Assembly: GCA_002441135.1 (NCBI GenBank)
Contig: DJVJ01000049.1
Span: 1-31,770 of the forward strand
DNA: 31,770 nucleotides
Direction: 5' to 3'
From: Caryophanales bacterium UBA6259
GTDB lineage: Bacteria > Bacillota > Bacilli > Tepidibacillales > Tepidibacillaceae
Under the pieces are notes generated by a model, which had not been told where the DNA came from, ran no database searches, and was given only the letters and a program-made list of their open reading frames with translations. Positions 22,507 to 30,577 of the stretch are shown here, one piece after another. Position 1 is the first letter of the stretch, and each line of letters begins with the position of its first letter. A program made the position numbers and the translations under genes.

Positions 22507-22998
22507 ATGGCAAAGGATGCTTCATTTGATATTGTTTCAGAAGTAGATTTATCAGAAGTAACAAATGCTGTCACACAAACAAATAAGGAAATTAGTCAGC
22601 GGTATGACTTTAAAAATAGTAAATCTCAGGTTTCTTTAGAGGAAGAAGCGTTAAAGGTGATTGCAGATGATCAATTTAAATTAGATGCAGTGATTGATAT
22701 ATTGCAGACGAAGTTAATTAAACGTGGTGTTTCAATCAAAAACCTAGATTATGGAAAAGTAGAGGAAGCAAGTGGTGGAACAGTTCGTCAAATAATCAAA
22801 GTAAAACAAGGTGTTGAAACTGAAAAAGCAAAAGCAATTGTAAAGGATATCAAAAATTCTAAAATTAAGGTACAAGCTCAAATAATGGGTGATCAAGTGA
22901 GGGTTTCTGGTAAAAACAAAGATGACCTTCAGGAAGTTATTCAATTACTTCGTCAAAATGATTATGGATTAGAATTACAATTTACAAATTATCGGTAA
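22507..22998 (+). CDS. yajQ: YajQ-family nucleotide-binding protein
   Basis: 163 residues, full length for the UPF0234/YajQ family (YitK in B. subtilis). The hallmarks are present: the start FDIVSEVDLSEVTNAV, the central QRYDFKN, and the end VRVSGKNKDDLQEVI followed by LLRQNDYGLELQFTNYR. Two ferredoxin-like subdomains are expected. Homologues bind GTP/ATP or tRNA, and some Proteobacterial ones bind cyclic di-GMP as transcriptional co-regulators; the role in Bacilli is unsettled. AAGGGAG lies nine bases before the ATG. The methyltransferase gene follows after 39 bases. Confidence 0.95.
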   Translation: MAKDASFDIVSEVDLSEVTNAVTQTNKEISQRYDFKNSKSQVSLEEEALKVIADDQFKLDAVIDILQTKLIKRGVSIKNLDYGKVEEASGGTVRQIIKVKQGVETEKAKAIVKDIKNSKIKVQAQIMGDQVRVSGKNKDDLQEVIQLLRQNDYGLELQFTNYR

Positions 22999-23037
22999 TC
23001 TTACATCAGATGGTTTTACGGAATAGGGGACTAATTA

Positions 23038-24183
23038 ATGGAAAAAGTAACACTAATTGCAACATCAACTTTTGGATTAGAAGCAATTGTAGCAGATGAG
23101 GTTCGAAGCTTAGGATTTACAGATGTGAAAGTAGAAAATGGTAAGGTTGAATTTACTGGGGATTTATCAAGTATCGCTAAGGCCAATCTCTGGTTAAGGA
23201 CTGCGGATCGAGTTAAGGTTAAAATTGCTGAGTTTAAAGCAACCACCTTTGATGAATTATTTGAAAAAACAAAAGCATTACCTTGGGCAGATTGGATTCC
23301 GAGAAATGCTCAGTTTCCTGTTGAAGGCAAATCTGTGAAATCGAAGCTTTTTAGTGTCTCTGATTGCCAAGCAATAACGAAAAAGGCAATTGTAGAAAGC
23401 TTGAAGAAGACCTATAAGGTGAACTGGTTTGATGAAACTGGACCAATCTATAAAATTGAAGTTGCCTTATTGAAGGATAGGGCTACATTGACGTTAGATA
23501 CAAGTGGTTCTGGACTGCATAAGAGGGGTTATCGAGATTGGATTGGAACAGCGCCATTAAAGGAAACAATGGCTGCTGCATTGATAATGCTAGCAAAATG
23601 GACTCCAGATCGACCACTTCATGATCCTTTCTGTGGATCAGGAACTATTCCTATTGAGGCTGCCTTAATTGGAAAGAATATTGCACCAGGAATGAATCGA
23701 GAATTTGTTTCTGAACAATGGGAGATTATCCCTAAAGAAATTTGGCGAAATGCGAGAAAGGAAACTCATGATTTAGCAAAATATGACCAACCTCTTGAAA
23801 TTATTGGAACGGATATCGATGAAAATGTATTAAAGGTCGCTGAAAGAAACGCAGAAGAAGCAATGGTAGATGAGGATGTTCGTTTTTATAGAATGCCAAT
23901 GCAAGGGATTAGTAGCGATCTTAAATATGGAGCAATTATTTGCAATCCACCTTATGGTGAACGATTAAGTGAATTAAAGGAAGTAGAACAGCTTTATAAA
24001 AAAATGGGAGAAGTTTTTACTCGTCTTGATCAATGGTCTTATTATGTACTAACCTCACATGAACGTTTTGAACAGCTTTTTGGCCAACCTGCAACTAAAA
24101 AACGGAAGCTCTATAATGGAAATATAAAGGTGGATTATTATCAGTATTTTGGTCCGTTACCACCTAGAAAAAGAATGGAATAA
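23038..24183 (+). CDS. rlmL: THUMP-domain 23S rRNA guanine-N2 methyltransferase (RlmL/YpsC-like)
   Basis: SAM-dependent RNA methyltransferase, 381 residues. An N-terminal ferredoxin-like/THUMP part (residues ~1-160) binds RNA. The C-terminal Rossmann methyltransferase has DPFCGSGTIPIEAALIGKNI, the SAM acidic loop GTDIDENVL, and the N6/N2-type catalytic motif NPPYG at residues 303-307. The length equals B. subtilis YpsC and the N-terminal half of E. coli RlmL, which acts on G2445 of 23S rRNA; the RlmK half is absent. The RNA site in this organism is inferred from homology. AGGGGA precedes the ATG. A terminator follows. Confidence 0.92.
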   Translation: MEKVTLIATSTFGLEAIVADEVRSLGFTDVKVENGKVEFTGDLSSIAKANLWLRTADRVKVKIAEFKATTFDELFEKTKALPWADWIPRNAQFPVEGKSVKSKLFSVSDCQAITKKAIVESLKKTYKVNWFDETGPIYKIEVALLKDRATLTLDTSGSGLHKRGYRDWIGTAPLKETMAAALIMLAKWTPDRPLHDPFCGSGTIPIEAALIGKNIAPGMNREFVSEQWEIIPKEIWRNARKETHDLAKYDQPLEIIGTDIDENVLKVAERNAEEAMVDEDVRFYRMPMQGISSDLKYGAIICNPPYGERLSELKEVEQLYKKMGEVFTRLDQWSYYVLTSHERFEQLFGQPATKKRKLYNGNIKVDYYQYFGPLPPRKRME

Positions 24184-24221
24184 ATAATACAGTAATACTA
24201 ATACCCTATGAAAAGGTTAAT

Positions 24222-24247
24222 ACCCTATTCCATAGGGTGTTTTATTT
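24222..24247 (+). terminator. Probable terminator after rlmL
   Basis: A 7-bp stem (24222-24228 with 24232-24238), a three-base loop and a T-rich tail. The sequence TAATACCCTAT occurs twice 20 bases apart (24198-24208 and 24218-24228), and both copies could pair with ATAGGGT, giving two alternative hairpins. Confidence 0.6.
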
Positions 24248-24310
24248 TACTTTAATACTACGTTTCTGCTTCTACTTTTTAAAGCATAGAAAAAAAATAG
24301 AAAAAACCTA

Positions 24311-24393
24311 TAAATTTGTATTGATAATTGTCAGAAAATTTGTAATAATGAAAAAAGAAAGAATATTCAAATAAATGGTAAAATACAAATTTA
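24311..24393 (+). promoter_or_regulatory. Candidate promoter region of the symporter operon
   Basis: Candidates are TTGATA (24321-24326) with AATAAT 17 bases later, and the extended -10 TGGTAAAAT (24376-24384). The region is bounded by an 11-bp inverted repeat (TAAATTTGTAT 24311-24321, ATACAAATTTA 24383-24393). No cre or Fnr box is seen in 24184-24448. All of it is very AT-rich, so the choice of promoter is uncertain. Confidence 0.35.
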
Positions 24394-24448
24394 ATAATAA
24401 ATCTAAAGTAAAAAATACAAAGAGATAAAAAAAGAGGAGAGAAAAATT

Positions 24449-24634
24449 ATGGGTACAATGGGCTACGTCTTTATCTTAATTACCATTATAAGTATTGTTT
24501 TGTTTGTCTACAAGAAGCGCGCATTATTTTTAACCATTCCTTTTATCACCATCTTTCTTTACTTCGTCATTCAAGTTTTTATGGTACCAATGAGTTTTAT
24601 GGAAACCATAAAATTTATTTTTAGTCTTAGATAA
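24449..24634 (+). CDS. Small two-helix membrane protein at head of the symporter operon
   Basis: 61 residues, two hydrophobic segments (YVFILITIISIVLFVY and LFLTIPFITIFLYFVIQVF) with a short basic turn (KKRA) between them, then a short tail. GAGGAGAG lies 10 bases before the ATG; an ATG three codons further in is also possible. It sits 34 bases before the DUF4212 gene in the same direction and behind the presumed promoter, so it is likely part of the symporter complex or its regulation. No family was recognised. Confidence 0.68.
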   Translation: MGTMGYVFILITIISIVLFVYKKRALFLTIPFITIFLYFVIQVFMVPMSFMETIKFIFSLR

Positions 24635-24668
24635 ACTAATTTTTATAGCTGAAAGGAGGTGAATAAGG

Positions 24669-24971
24669 ATGAAAAAAATTGCAAAAGAAACAGCTGATGC
24701 ATATTTTAAAGAGCGTGTTCGTAGTATCGTTATTTATTTAATTATTTGGGCATTGGTATCCTATTTTGTTATAGCATTTGCAGAATCATTCAGCAAATTC
24801 ACAGTTAATGGATTTCCTTTCCATTATTTCATGGGAGATCAAGGATCTGTAATTACATTTATTATTCTTCTTTTTGTTAACGCAGTTGTAAATGACAAAA
24901 TTGACAAAAAATATGGCATAGACGAGAAGCATAATGAAAGACTTAGTCAGGGAAAAGTAATGGATCACTAA
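24669..24971 (+). CDS. DUF4212 sodium:solute symporter small subunit
   Basis: 100 residues with two membrane helices. The DUF4212/TIGR03647 pattern is present: an amphipathic start (AYFKERVRSIVIYLIIWALV), the loop NGFPFHYFMGDQGSVITF, and the end VNDKIDKKYGIDE. In other bacteria this protein always accompanies a VC_2705-type sodium:solute symporter, as here, and is thought to be its small subunit. GAAAGGAGGTGA gives an ideal ribosome site before the ATG. The large subunit follows after 26 bases. Confidence 0.88.
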   Translation: MKKIAKETADAYFKERVRSIVIYLIIWALVSYFVIAFAESFSKFTVNGFPFHYFMGDQGSVITFIILLFVNAVVNDKIDKKYGIDEKHNERLSQGKVMDH

Positions 24972-24997
24972 ATTTCGATATAGGGGAGGGAAATTAA

Positions 24998-26659
24998 ATG
25001 GACACACAGTTTTTGGTATCTTTAGTTATTATATTAGCGACATTTGCACTTTATATAGGAATTGCAGTCTACAACCAAGCTAAAGCAACCTCCGACTTCT
25101 ATGTTGCTGGGCGCGGTGTACACCCAGTTTTTAATGGAATGGCGATTGGGGCAGACTGGATGAGTGCGGCTTCATTCATTGGAATGGCCGGAACGATTAT
25201 GTTGTTGGGTTATGATGGTTTAGCGTATATCATGGGCTGGACGGGAGGATATCTATTATTAACCTTCTTACTTGCTCCACAATTACGTAAATATGGTCGT
25301 TATACAGTTCCTGAATTTATCGGGGATCGTTTTGATAGCCATACTGCAAGGGTTATTGCGGCATTATCTACTATGATTATCAGTTTTACTTACTCCATTG
25401 GTCAATTATCTGGATCTGGAGTGGTTATCGGTCGTTTATTAGAGGTTGATACAAAGGTTGGAACCATGATTGGGGTTGTACTAATTGCAATCTATGCAGC
25501 ACTGGGTGGAATGAAAGGAATTACATGGACTCAGGTTGCACAATACATTATTCTTATTATCGCTTACTTAATTCCAGTAATTTTCATGTCATTACAGATC
25601 ACAGGAAACCCACTACCATGGTTATCCTATGGTAAAATCGTTGCCGAAATAGGGGAGTTGGATAGACAATTAGGGGTATCACAGTATTTTGTCCCATTTA
25701 CCAATGGAACCAAATGGCAAATGTTAGCGCTAACATTTAGCTTAATGGCTGGTACTGCCGGTCTTCCACACGTTATTGTTCGTTTCTATACTGTATCTAC
25801 AATGAAAAATGCACGTTGGAGTGGTGCATGGGCATTATTATTCATTGGTTTATTATATCTGTCTGCTCCAGCATATGCAGCATTCTCTCGTTTTATCTTA
25901 ATGACACAGGTTGCAGGAAGCAAAATTACTGAATTGCCAGCTTGGACAGCTAGCTGGATTAATACAGGAAAACTTGCCATGATTGATGCCAATGGCGATG
26001 GAATCATACAATGGATTGAAATGAAAATTAGTAACGATATTGTTGTTATGGCGACTCCAGAGATTGCTAACCTTGGTGTATTCGTAATCGGATTAGTAGC
26101 AGCAGGTGCGATGGCTGCAGCTTTATCCACTGCTGGGGGATTATTAATTGCAATCTCATCCGCTTTTGCTCATGATATATACTATCGTGTATTTAATCCA
26201 CAAGCAACAGATGAGAAACGATTAAAGGTAGGACGTATTACTATCGTAGTTGCAACATTACTTGCTGGATTAACAGCACTTAACCCACCAGGAGTAATTA
26301 CTCAAATTGTTGCCTGGGCGTTTGCTTTAGCATCTTCAACCTTCTTCCCAATCTTATTCTTAGGAGTATGGTGGAAGCGAGCAAATACTAAAGGTGCAAT
26401 TGCAGGAATGTTAGTTGGTTTGCTTACAGCTTTATCCTATATCCTTGCTGCTAAATACGGTGGATTTAGAATCGCTGGAATTACAGATACAGGAGCAGGA
26501 GTCTTTGGCGCAACAGCATCCTTTATCGCAATCATTGTGGTTTCTCTGTTCACAGCTGCTCCTCCAAAGCACTTACAGGATGAAGTTACAAATCTTCATT
26601 ACCCAGAGCAGATGGTTTATAAGGATGGAGAAGTCTGGTTAGATGAGCATGTTGGATAA
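24998..26659 (+). CDS. Sodium:solute symporter, VC_2705 type, large subunit
   Basis: Secondary transporter of the SSS family, 553 residues and about 13 membrane helices. Family features: DFYVAGRGVHPVFNGMAIGA, the sodium-site region SAASFIGMAGTI, and GLPHVIVRFYTVSTMKNARW. Annotators often call this group acetate or cation:acetate symporters (ActP-like), but the substrate of the DUF4212-linked subgroup is not settled; acetate or another short acid is an inference. Residues 330-341 (DANGDGIIQWIE) form a perfect EF-hand calcium loop within a hydrophilic segment between helices. AGGGGAGGG precedes the ATG. The 3' end overlaps the DUF294 gene by 17 bases. Confidence 0.9.
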   Translation: MDTQFLVSLVIILATFALYIGIAVYNQAKATSDFYVAGRGVHPVFNGMAIGADWMSAASFIGMAGTIMLLGYDGLAYIMGWTGGYLLLTFLLAPQLRKYGRYTVPEFIGDRFDSHTARVIAALSTMIISFTYSIGQLSGSGVVIGRLLEVDTKVGTMIGVVLIAIYAALGGMKGITWTQVAQYIILIIAYLIPVIFMSLQITGNPLPWLSYGKIVAEIGELDRQLGVSQYFVPFTNGTKWQMLALTFSLMAGTAGLPHVIVRFYTVSTMKNARWSGAWALLFIGLLYLSAPAYAAFSRFILMTQVAGSKITELPAWTASWINTGKLAMIDANGDGIIQWIEMKISNDIVVMATPEIANLGVFVIGLVAAGAMAAALSTAGGLLIAISSAFAHDIYYRVFNPQATDEKRLKVGRITIVVATLLAGLTALNPPGVITQIVAWAFALASSTFFPILFLGVWWKRANTKGAIAGMLVGLLTALSYILAAKYGGFRIAGITDTGAGVFGATASFIAIIVVSLFTAAPPKHLQDEVTNLHYPEQMVYKDGEVWLDEHVG

Positions 26660-28565
26660 AAAGGAATTCTATGAATTGGCCTGTAAACATCCATTGTTTA
26701 AGCAGTTAAGTGATGGACAAAAAAAAGATCTATATCAAAGCTGCGAAATTAAAAGATTTGACCAAGCAGATATTATCTTACAGGCAAATAAACGTAGGGA
26801 AGGGCTATTCCTACTATTAGAAGGTAACGCAGAAGTTTATACAAAGAATGAGTCTAGTGACCGTGTGGAAGTTTTAGAGGTCATTCAGGCTGGTCATTTA
26901 ATTGGTCTTTCAAGTATTGCAGATTTTTTAGGGGAATCATCTATTGATTCCCCTCAGCTTAATGTTGAGGTGCGAAGCGTAACAGAATCTCATTGTTTAT
27001 ATATTCCATTTAGTGTTTTAGAAGCTCGATGGGAGGATCTTGAGGTTAGGGATTATATCTTAAGAAAAATCGCGGTACGTCTTCGTGATATTTATGGTTC
27101 ACTAGCGGAACAGGTTAATCTTTCAAGACAATGGGGAGAAAGTGAGCCATTTATTCGAAGGGTTCAAGACTTAATGTCATCCCCAGTAATGTCCATTGAA
27201 GCTGGAGAGTCTATCAAGAACACTGCAATAAAGATGAATCAGCATTCTCTAGGTTCGATATTAATTCTAGAACAAAAGCAATTGGTTGGTATAATCACTG
27301 AAAGAGATTTAGTAGAAAGAGTTATAGCTAATTCTATTTCTCTCGATGAATCTAACGAAAAAATTATGACGAAGAATCCCTATACCATATCTCCTTATGA
27401 TTACTATTATCAGGCCTTATCCGAATTCTTACTTAAGGGTGTTAAATATTTACCTGTAGTAGAGGATGGTAAAGTTTTAGGGATTATTACTTTATCTGAT
27501 CTTTTACGAAAGAAAAATCAAAGTATGGTTAACACCATTAAAAAGATAGAACAGGCAGATGAAAGAACAATAGGAGATGTAAAACAGGCGATCTATTATG
27601 TCTTAGGTACATTGATTCAAGATAAGGTTCCAATTCTTCATACATTAGAGGTAGTAACCTCTTTATTTGATCGATTAGCACAGCATAGTATTGAGCTAGC
27701 TATTCAATCTTTAGAAAAGAAAGGGGCTGGGAAACCTCCAGTCGCCTTTAGTTGGTATATGATGGGAAGTGCGGGTAGAGGTGAGCAGTTCTTATTAACA
27801 GACCAAGACCACTTTTTAGTGTATGAAGATGTTAAAGAGCAAGATAAGGAACAGGTAGAAGCTTATTTTGAATCTCTCGGTAATGAAATCGTCCATTATA
27901 TGGAGCTAGCAGGATATGAACGATGCAAAGGGAAAATGATGTCTAGTGAACTTGTTTGGCGAGGAAGTTTGAATACCTGGCAAGAACGATTGCGAAGATG
28001 GAGCTTAAGAGCAACCAATGATACACTTTTGCTTGCTCAAAACTTTTTCTCCTTCCGCTTTTTATATGGTGATACAACCATTCATGACTCATTTGTTGAG
28101 ATGATAAAAAAACAGATGAAAAGCTCTAAAATCTTTTTATATCGATTAGCACAGGTAGAAAAAACTCAGCAGGTTCCACTTTTCGAGCATCCAATTCGAT
28201 CACTGTTTGGGCTAGATAAAAAGCAGATGGATATTAAGAAGGATAGTTTATTCCCTTTCCATCATGCATTACAAATTATTTCTTTAGGTGATGAGATAAT
28301 AGAAGGAACCCCTCTTCAACGATTACAGAGGTTAGTAGATAAAAAACTCATTACTGAAAGCTTTTACGAGGATTTAAAGGAGTCATTTTCTATTGTTATG
28401 AGAATTTATGTATACAATAAATGGGCAAGTTTACAAAGAGGAGAAGCCTCTACTTCTATAGTAAAGTTTACTCACCTTACTACAAAAGAAAAAGAGAATA
28501 TTATTCTTGCTCAACGAATGTTTCGTTCGTTACAAAATCAAATGCTTTCCGAGTTTTCATTATAA
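26643..28565 (+). CDS. cNMP-binding/CBS/DUF294 nucleotidyltransferase-like signalling protein
   Basis: 640-residue cytoplasmic protein. Residues ~10-150 are a cyclic-nucleotide-binding-type domain (LLLEGNAEVY, IQAGHLIGLSSI). Residues ~172-290 are two CBS domains (DLMSSPVMSI, VGIITERDLVERV, KVLGIITLSDLL), usual binders of adenosine nucleotides. Residues ~310-450 are DUF294, a GlnD-like nucleotidyltransferase with GSAGRGEQ (375-382) and D387-x-D389, so the catalytic pattern looks intact. A DUF294 C-terminal helical domain ends the protein. GlnD-like enzymes add or remove UMP/AMP on partner proteins; the target here is unknown, the symporter being the obvious candidate. The ATG overlaps the symporter gene, suggesting coupled translation; a second ATG lies two codons on. 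Confidence 0.9.
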   Translation: MSMLDKKEFYELACKHPLFKQLSDGQKKDLYQSCEIKRFDQADIILQANKRREGLFLLLEGNAEVYTKNESSDRVEVLEVIQAGHLIGLSSIADFLGESSIDSPQLNVEVRSVTESHCLYIPFSVLEARWEDLEVRDYILRKIAVRLRDIYGSLAEQVNLSRQWGESEPFIRRVQDLMSSPVMSIEAGESIKNTAIKMNQHSLGSILILEQKQLVGIITERDLVERVIANSISLDESNEKIMTKNPYTISPYDYYYQALSEFLLKGVKYLPVVEDGKVLGIITLSDLLRKKNQSMVNTIKKIEQADERTIGDVKQAIYYVLGTLIQDKVPILHTLEVVTSLFDRLAQHSIELAIQSLEKKGAGKPPVAFSWYMMGSAGRGEQFLLTDQDHFLVYEDVKEQDKEQVEAYFESLGNEIVHYMELAGYERCKGKMMSSELVWRGSLNTWQERLRRWSLRATNDTLLLAQNFFSFRFLYGDTTIHDSFVEMIKKQMKSSKIFLYRLAQVEKTQQVPLFEHPIRSLFGLDKKQMDIKKDSLFPFHHALQIISLGDEIIEGTPLQRLQRLVDKKLITESFYEDLKESFSIVMRIYVYNKWASLQRGEASTSIVKFTHLTTKEKENIILAQRMFRSLQNQMLSEFSL

Positions 28566-28595
28566 TGTTAAAAAATTAGAGAGGGGAAGAGATAG

Positions 28596-29255
28596 ATGAT
28601 GTTTAGAAAAAAATCATTTGAATATCAACTTAATGAACTAATTCCCCTTTCCACCCCTTTAGATCATCTTTCATGTACTGTACTTGATATGGAAACTACT
28701 GGCTTTGCCGTTGGAAAGAATGACCGATTGATTGAAATCGGCGCAGCAGCTATTGTAGGTGGAAAATTAAAAGATGAAGAGATTTTCCACACATATATTG
28801 ATCCTAAACGAGAAATTCCTGAAGAAATTACTAGATTAACGGGTATTGATGATCAAAAAATTCTTAATGCTCCAGAAGCATCAGTGGGGATTCACTCTTT
28901 ATTTCGGTTTATAGAAAAACAAAAAAGTTCATGTATTATAGGACACTATATTAATTTTGATTTGTTTGTTTTAAAAAGAGAACTTAGTAGGGAGAAGCTG
29001 TCATTTTCTAAGCCAAAAGCAATTGACACCTTGGATTTAATTCAATTTCTCTACCCTACTTGGGATACAAAAGATTTACATGAGTATGCAAGAATCTTCA
29101 ATGTTCCGGTATTTGGTCGTCATACTGCGATGGGAGATGCTCTTACAACCGCTCATTTATATAAAAGTTTAATTAAAGAATTTCAAGACCGAGGATACCG
29201 TTCCTGGGGAGATTTAATTGGTGAACTAGATAAACAAAAAATTTATATCGGATGA
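28596..29255 (+). CDS. DEDDh 3'-5' exonuclease (DNA polymerase III epsilon-like)
   Basis: 219 residues with the RNase T/DnaQ fold. Catalytic residues fit D31 and E33 (VLDMETTGF), D122 (GHYINFDLF), H176 and D181 (GRHTAMGDALTTAHLY). The short N-terminal extension (~25 residues) is not a separate domain. No polymerase, helicase or GIY-YIG part is fused. In many bacteria a gene of this type follows the symporter and DUF294 genes, so its position is conserved, but the reason is unknown; it might degrade a nucleotide signal or a small RNA. AGAGGGGAAG lies before the ATG. It ends the operon, with a terminator overlapping its stop. Confidence 0.9.
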   Translation: MMFRKKSFEYQLNELIPLSTPLDHLSCTVLDMETTGFAVGKNDRLIEIGAAAIVGGKLKDEEIFHTYIDPKREIPEEITRLTGIDDQKILNAPEASVGIHSLFRFIEKQKSSCIIGHYINFDLFVLKRELSREKLSFSKPKAIDTLDLIQFLYPTWDTKDLHEYARIFNVPVFGRHTAMGDALTTAHLYKSLIKEFQDRGYRSWGDLIGELDKQKIYIG

Positions 29256-29287
29256 AAACCACCTATTAGAATTGAGGTGGTTTTTTA
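29255..29287 (+). terminator. Rho-independent terminator of the symporter operon
   Basis: A 10-bp perfect stem (29255-29264 with 29275-29284), a 10-base loop and a T run. Confidence 0.88.
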
Positions 29288-29431
29288 GTATGGACGTACA
29301 TTAATTCGCAATTTTCCTCGAACAGTTATATTAGAAAACTTTTTTAAACATCAACATTGTAAAGACTTTCCATCCATTTAAGAGGAATTTAATGCTAAAA
29401 TAAGAAAAAAGAAAAATGAAGAGGAGAAATT

Positions 29432-30406
29432 ATGAAAAAACATAACAAGATAATTACTATTCTTAGTTTGATACTTTTTATTTCTACTTTTTTTGTGACT
29501 AGTCATGTCGATGCACAGACAATACAACTAGAAATTAATGGAGAGAAGTTTACTCAAGGAGAATTAATATCGATTGAAGGTAGAACCTATATACCGATTC
29601 GTAGTGTTGCAGAGCTGCTAGGTGCTGAGGTTGAGTGGGATGGTCAATCACAGGAAGTTAGCATTATTCAAAATCAAATTATCGTAAAATTTATGGTAGG
29701 TGGAAAGGTAATTCATAGAAATGGTGTTAGTCTTTTAGTTGATGCGCCTGCTTTTATACAAAATAAAACTACTTATGTACCAGTACGTTTTGCTTCTGAG
29801 GCTTTAAATTATAAAGTAGGATGGGACCCTATAAATTACATAATATCTATTGAGAAAAAACCAGTTTATGTGGTTGAAGAAGGAGAAACATTATCTTCTA
29901 TTAGCGAAAAGTTGAGCATTCCAATGGAAAAACTTGTAGAGTGGAATCAATTAGAAACCGAACTGCTTTCAATTGGACAAGAACTATTCTTAGAACCAGT
30001 AGAATTAACTACAGTAAATGAACTAAAGGCAAAAGCAGTTATTGATTATCAAAAAGAAGAAATCGAATGGTTGGCAAGAATTATCTTTGCAGAGGCACAA
30101 GACGAACCATTTGCAGGACAAGTTGCTGTTGGTGCAGTAATCATTCACAGAGCACAAGACCCTAGATTTCCGAACAGTATAAAGGATGTCATATTTCAAC
30201 CAGGTCAATTTACACCTGTAAGAACAGGGAAAATACATAACATAGTTCCTGATAAATCAGCATATCAAGCTGCCGAAGAGGCTATAATGGGAAATGACCC
30301 AGTGGTAGGGGCACTATTCTTTTTTAATCCTAAGGTATCAACAAGTTCATTTTTTACGGATAAAGTGGTTATCGCTGATATTGGAAATCATCGTTTTGTT
30401 CAATAA
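29432..30406 (+). CDS. Exported cell wall hydrolase (SleB-like) with copper amine oxidase-like and LysM domains
   Basis: 324 residues. A signal peptide (residues 1-28, ending HVDAQ) is followed by a copper-amine-oxidase N-terminal-like domain (~30-142; RTYIPIRSVAELLGAEVEWD, then YVPVRFASEAL), a wall-associated module of Bacillota. A LysM peptidoglycan-binding domain (~145-188; YVVEEGETLSSISEKL) comes next. Residues ~205-324 are the SleB/CwlJ hydrolase domain (LARIIFAEAQDEPFAGQVAV), with E221 as probable catalytic acid. SleB-type enzymes are lytic transglycosylases that break spore cortex at germination; this domain order is also found in vegetative wall hydrolases, so the role is not certain. 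No ypeB partner lies next to it. GAGGAG precedes the ATG. Confidence 0.9.
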   Translation: MKKHNKIITILSLILFISTFFVTSHVDAQTIQLEINGEKFTQGELISIEGRTYIPIRSVAELLGAEVEWDGQSQEVSIIQNQIIVKFMVGGKVIHRNGVSLLVDAPAFIQNKTTYVPVRFASEALNYKVGWDPINYIISIEKKPVYVVEEGETLSSISEKLSIPMEKLVEWNQLETELLSIGQELFLEPVELTTVNELKAKAVIDYQKEEIEWLARIIFAEAQDEPFAGQVAVGAVIIHRAQDPRFPNSIKDVIFQPGQFTPVRTGKIHNIVPDKSAYQAAEEAIMGNDPVVGALFFFNPKVSTSSFFTDKVVIADIGNHRFVQ

Positions 30407-30425
30407 TTAAGCAGTAGTTTTACTT

Positions 30426-30460
30426 AAAGGAGCACTCTTAAAATCGAGTGCTCCTTTGTT
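30426..30460 (+). terminator. Rho-independent terminator after the SleB-like gene
   Basis: A 12-bp perfect stem (30426-30437 with 30446-30457) with an eight-base loop. The T tail is short and interrupted (TTTGTT). Confidence 0.78.
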
Positions 30461-30513
30461 AACTAATACTTCAAAAAGAATCATTAATTAAGGAACAATA
30501 TAAATAATTTTCA

Positions 30514-30522
30514 TGTTACAAT
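30514..30522 (+). promoter_or_regulatory. Extended -10 promoter of the TPM-domain gene
   Basis: TGTTACAAT fits TGnTATAAT with one mismatch; no convincing -35 is seen. It predicts a start near 30529, about 50 bases before the GTG start codon. Confidence 0.45.
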
Positions 30523-30577
30523 AGAGTAATAAAAGTGAAAGTGAAACAAGCTTGGAGAAGGAAAGGGCTGAGATGGA

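Noticed and set aside
22464..22529. 21-codon ORF overlapping the yajQ start, possible leader peptide
   Set aside because: Only a weak AAAGG precedes it, composition is low-complexity, and there is no attenuator-like structure.
24311..24393. 11-bp inverted repeat (TAAATTTGTAT / ATACAAATTTA) around the symporter promoter region
   Set aside because: Arms are 61 bases apart and nearly all A/T, so chance occurrence in this region is plausible; kept only as a note in the promoter entry.
25786..26130. Minus-strand ORF of 114 codons within the symporter gene
   Set aside because: Antisense shadow of conserved membrane helices and the EF-hand loop; no ribosome site.
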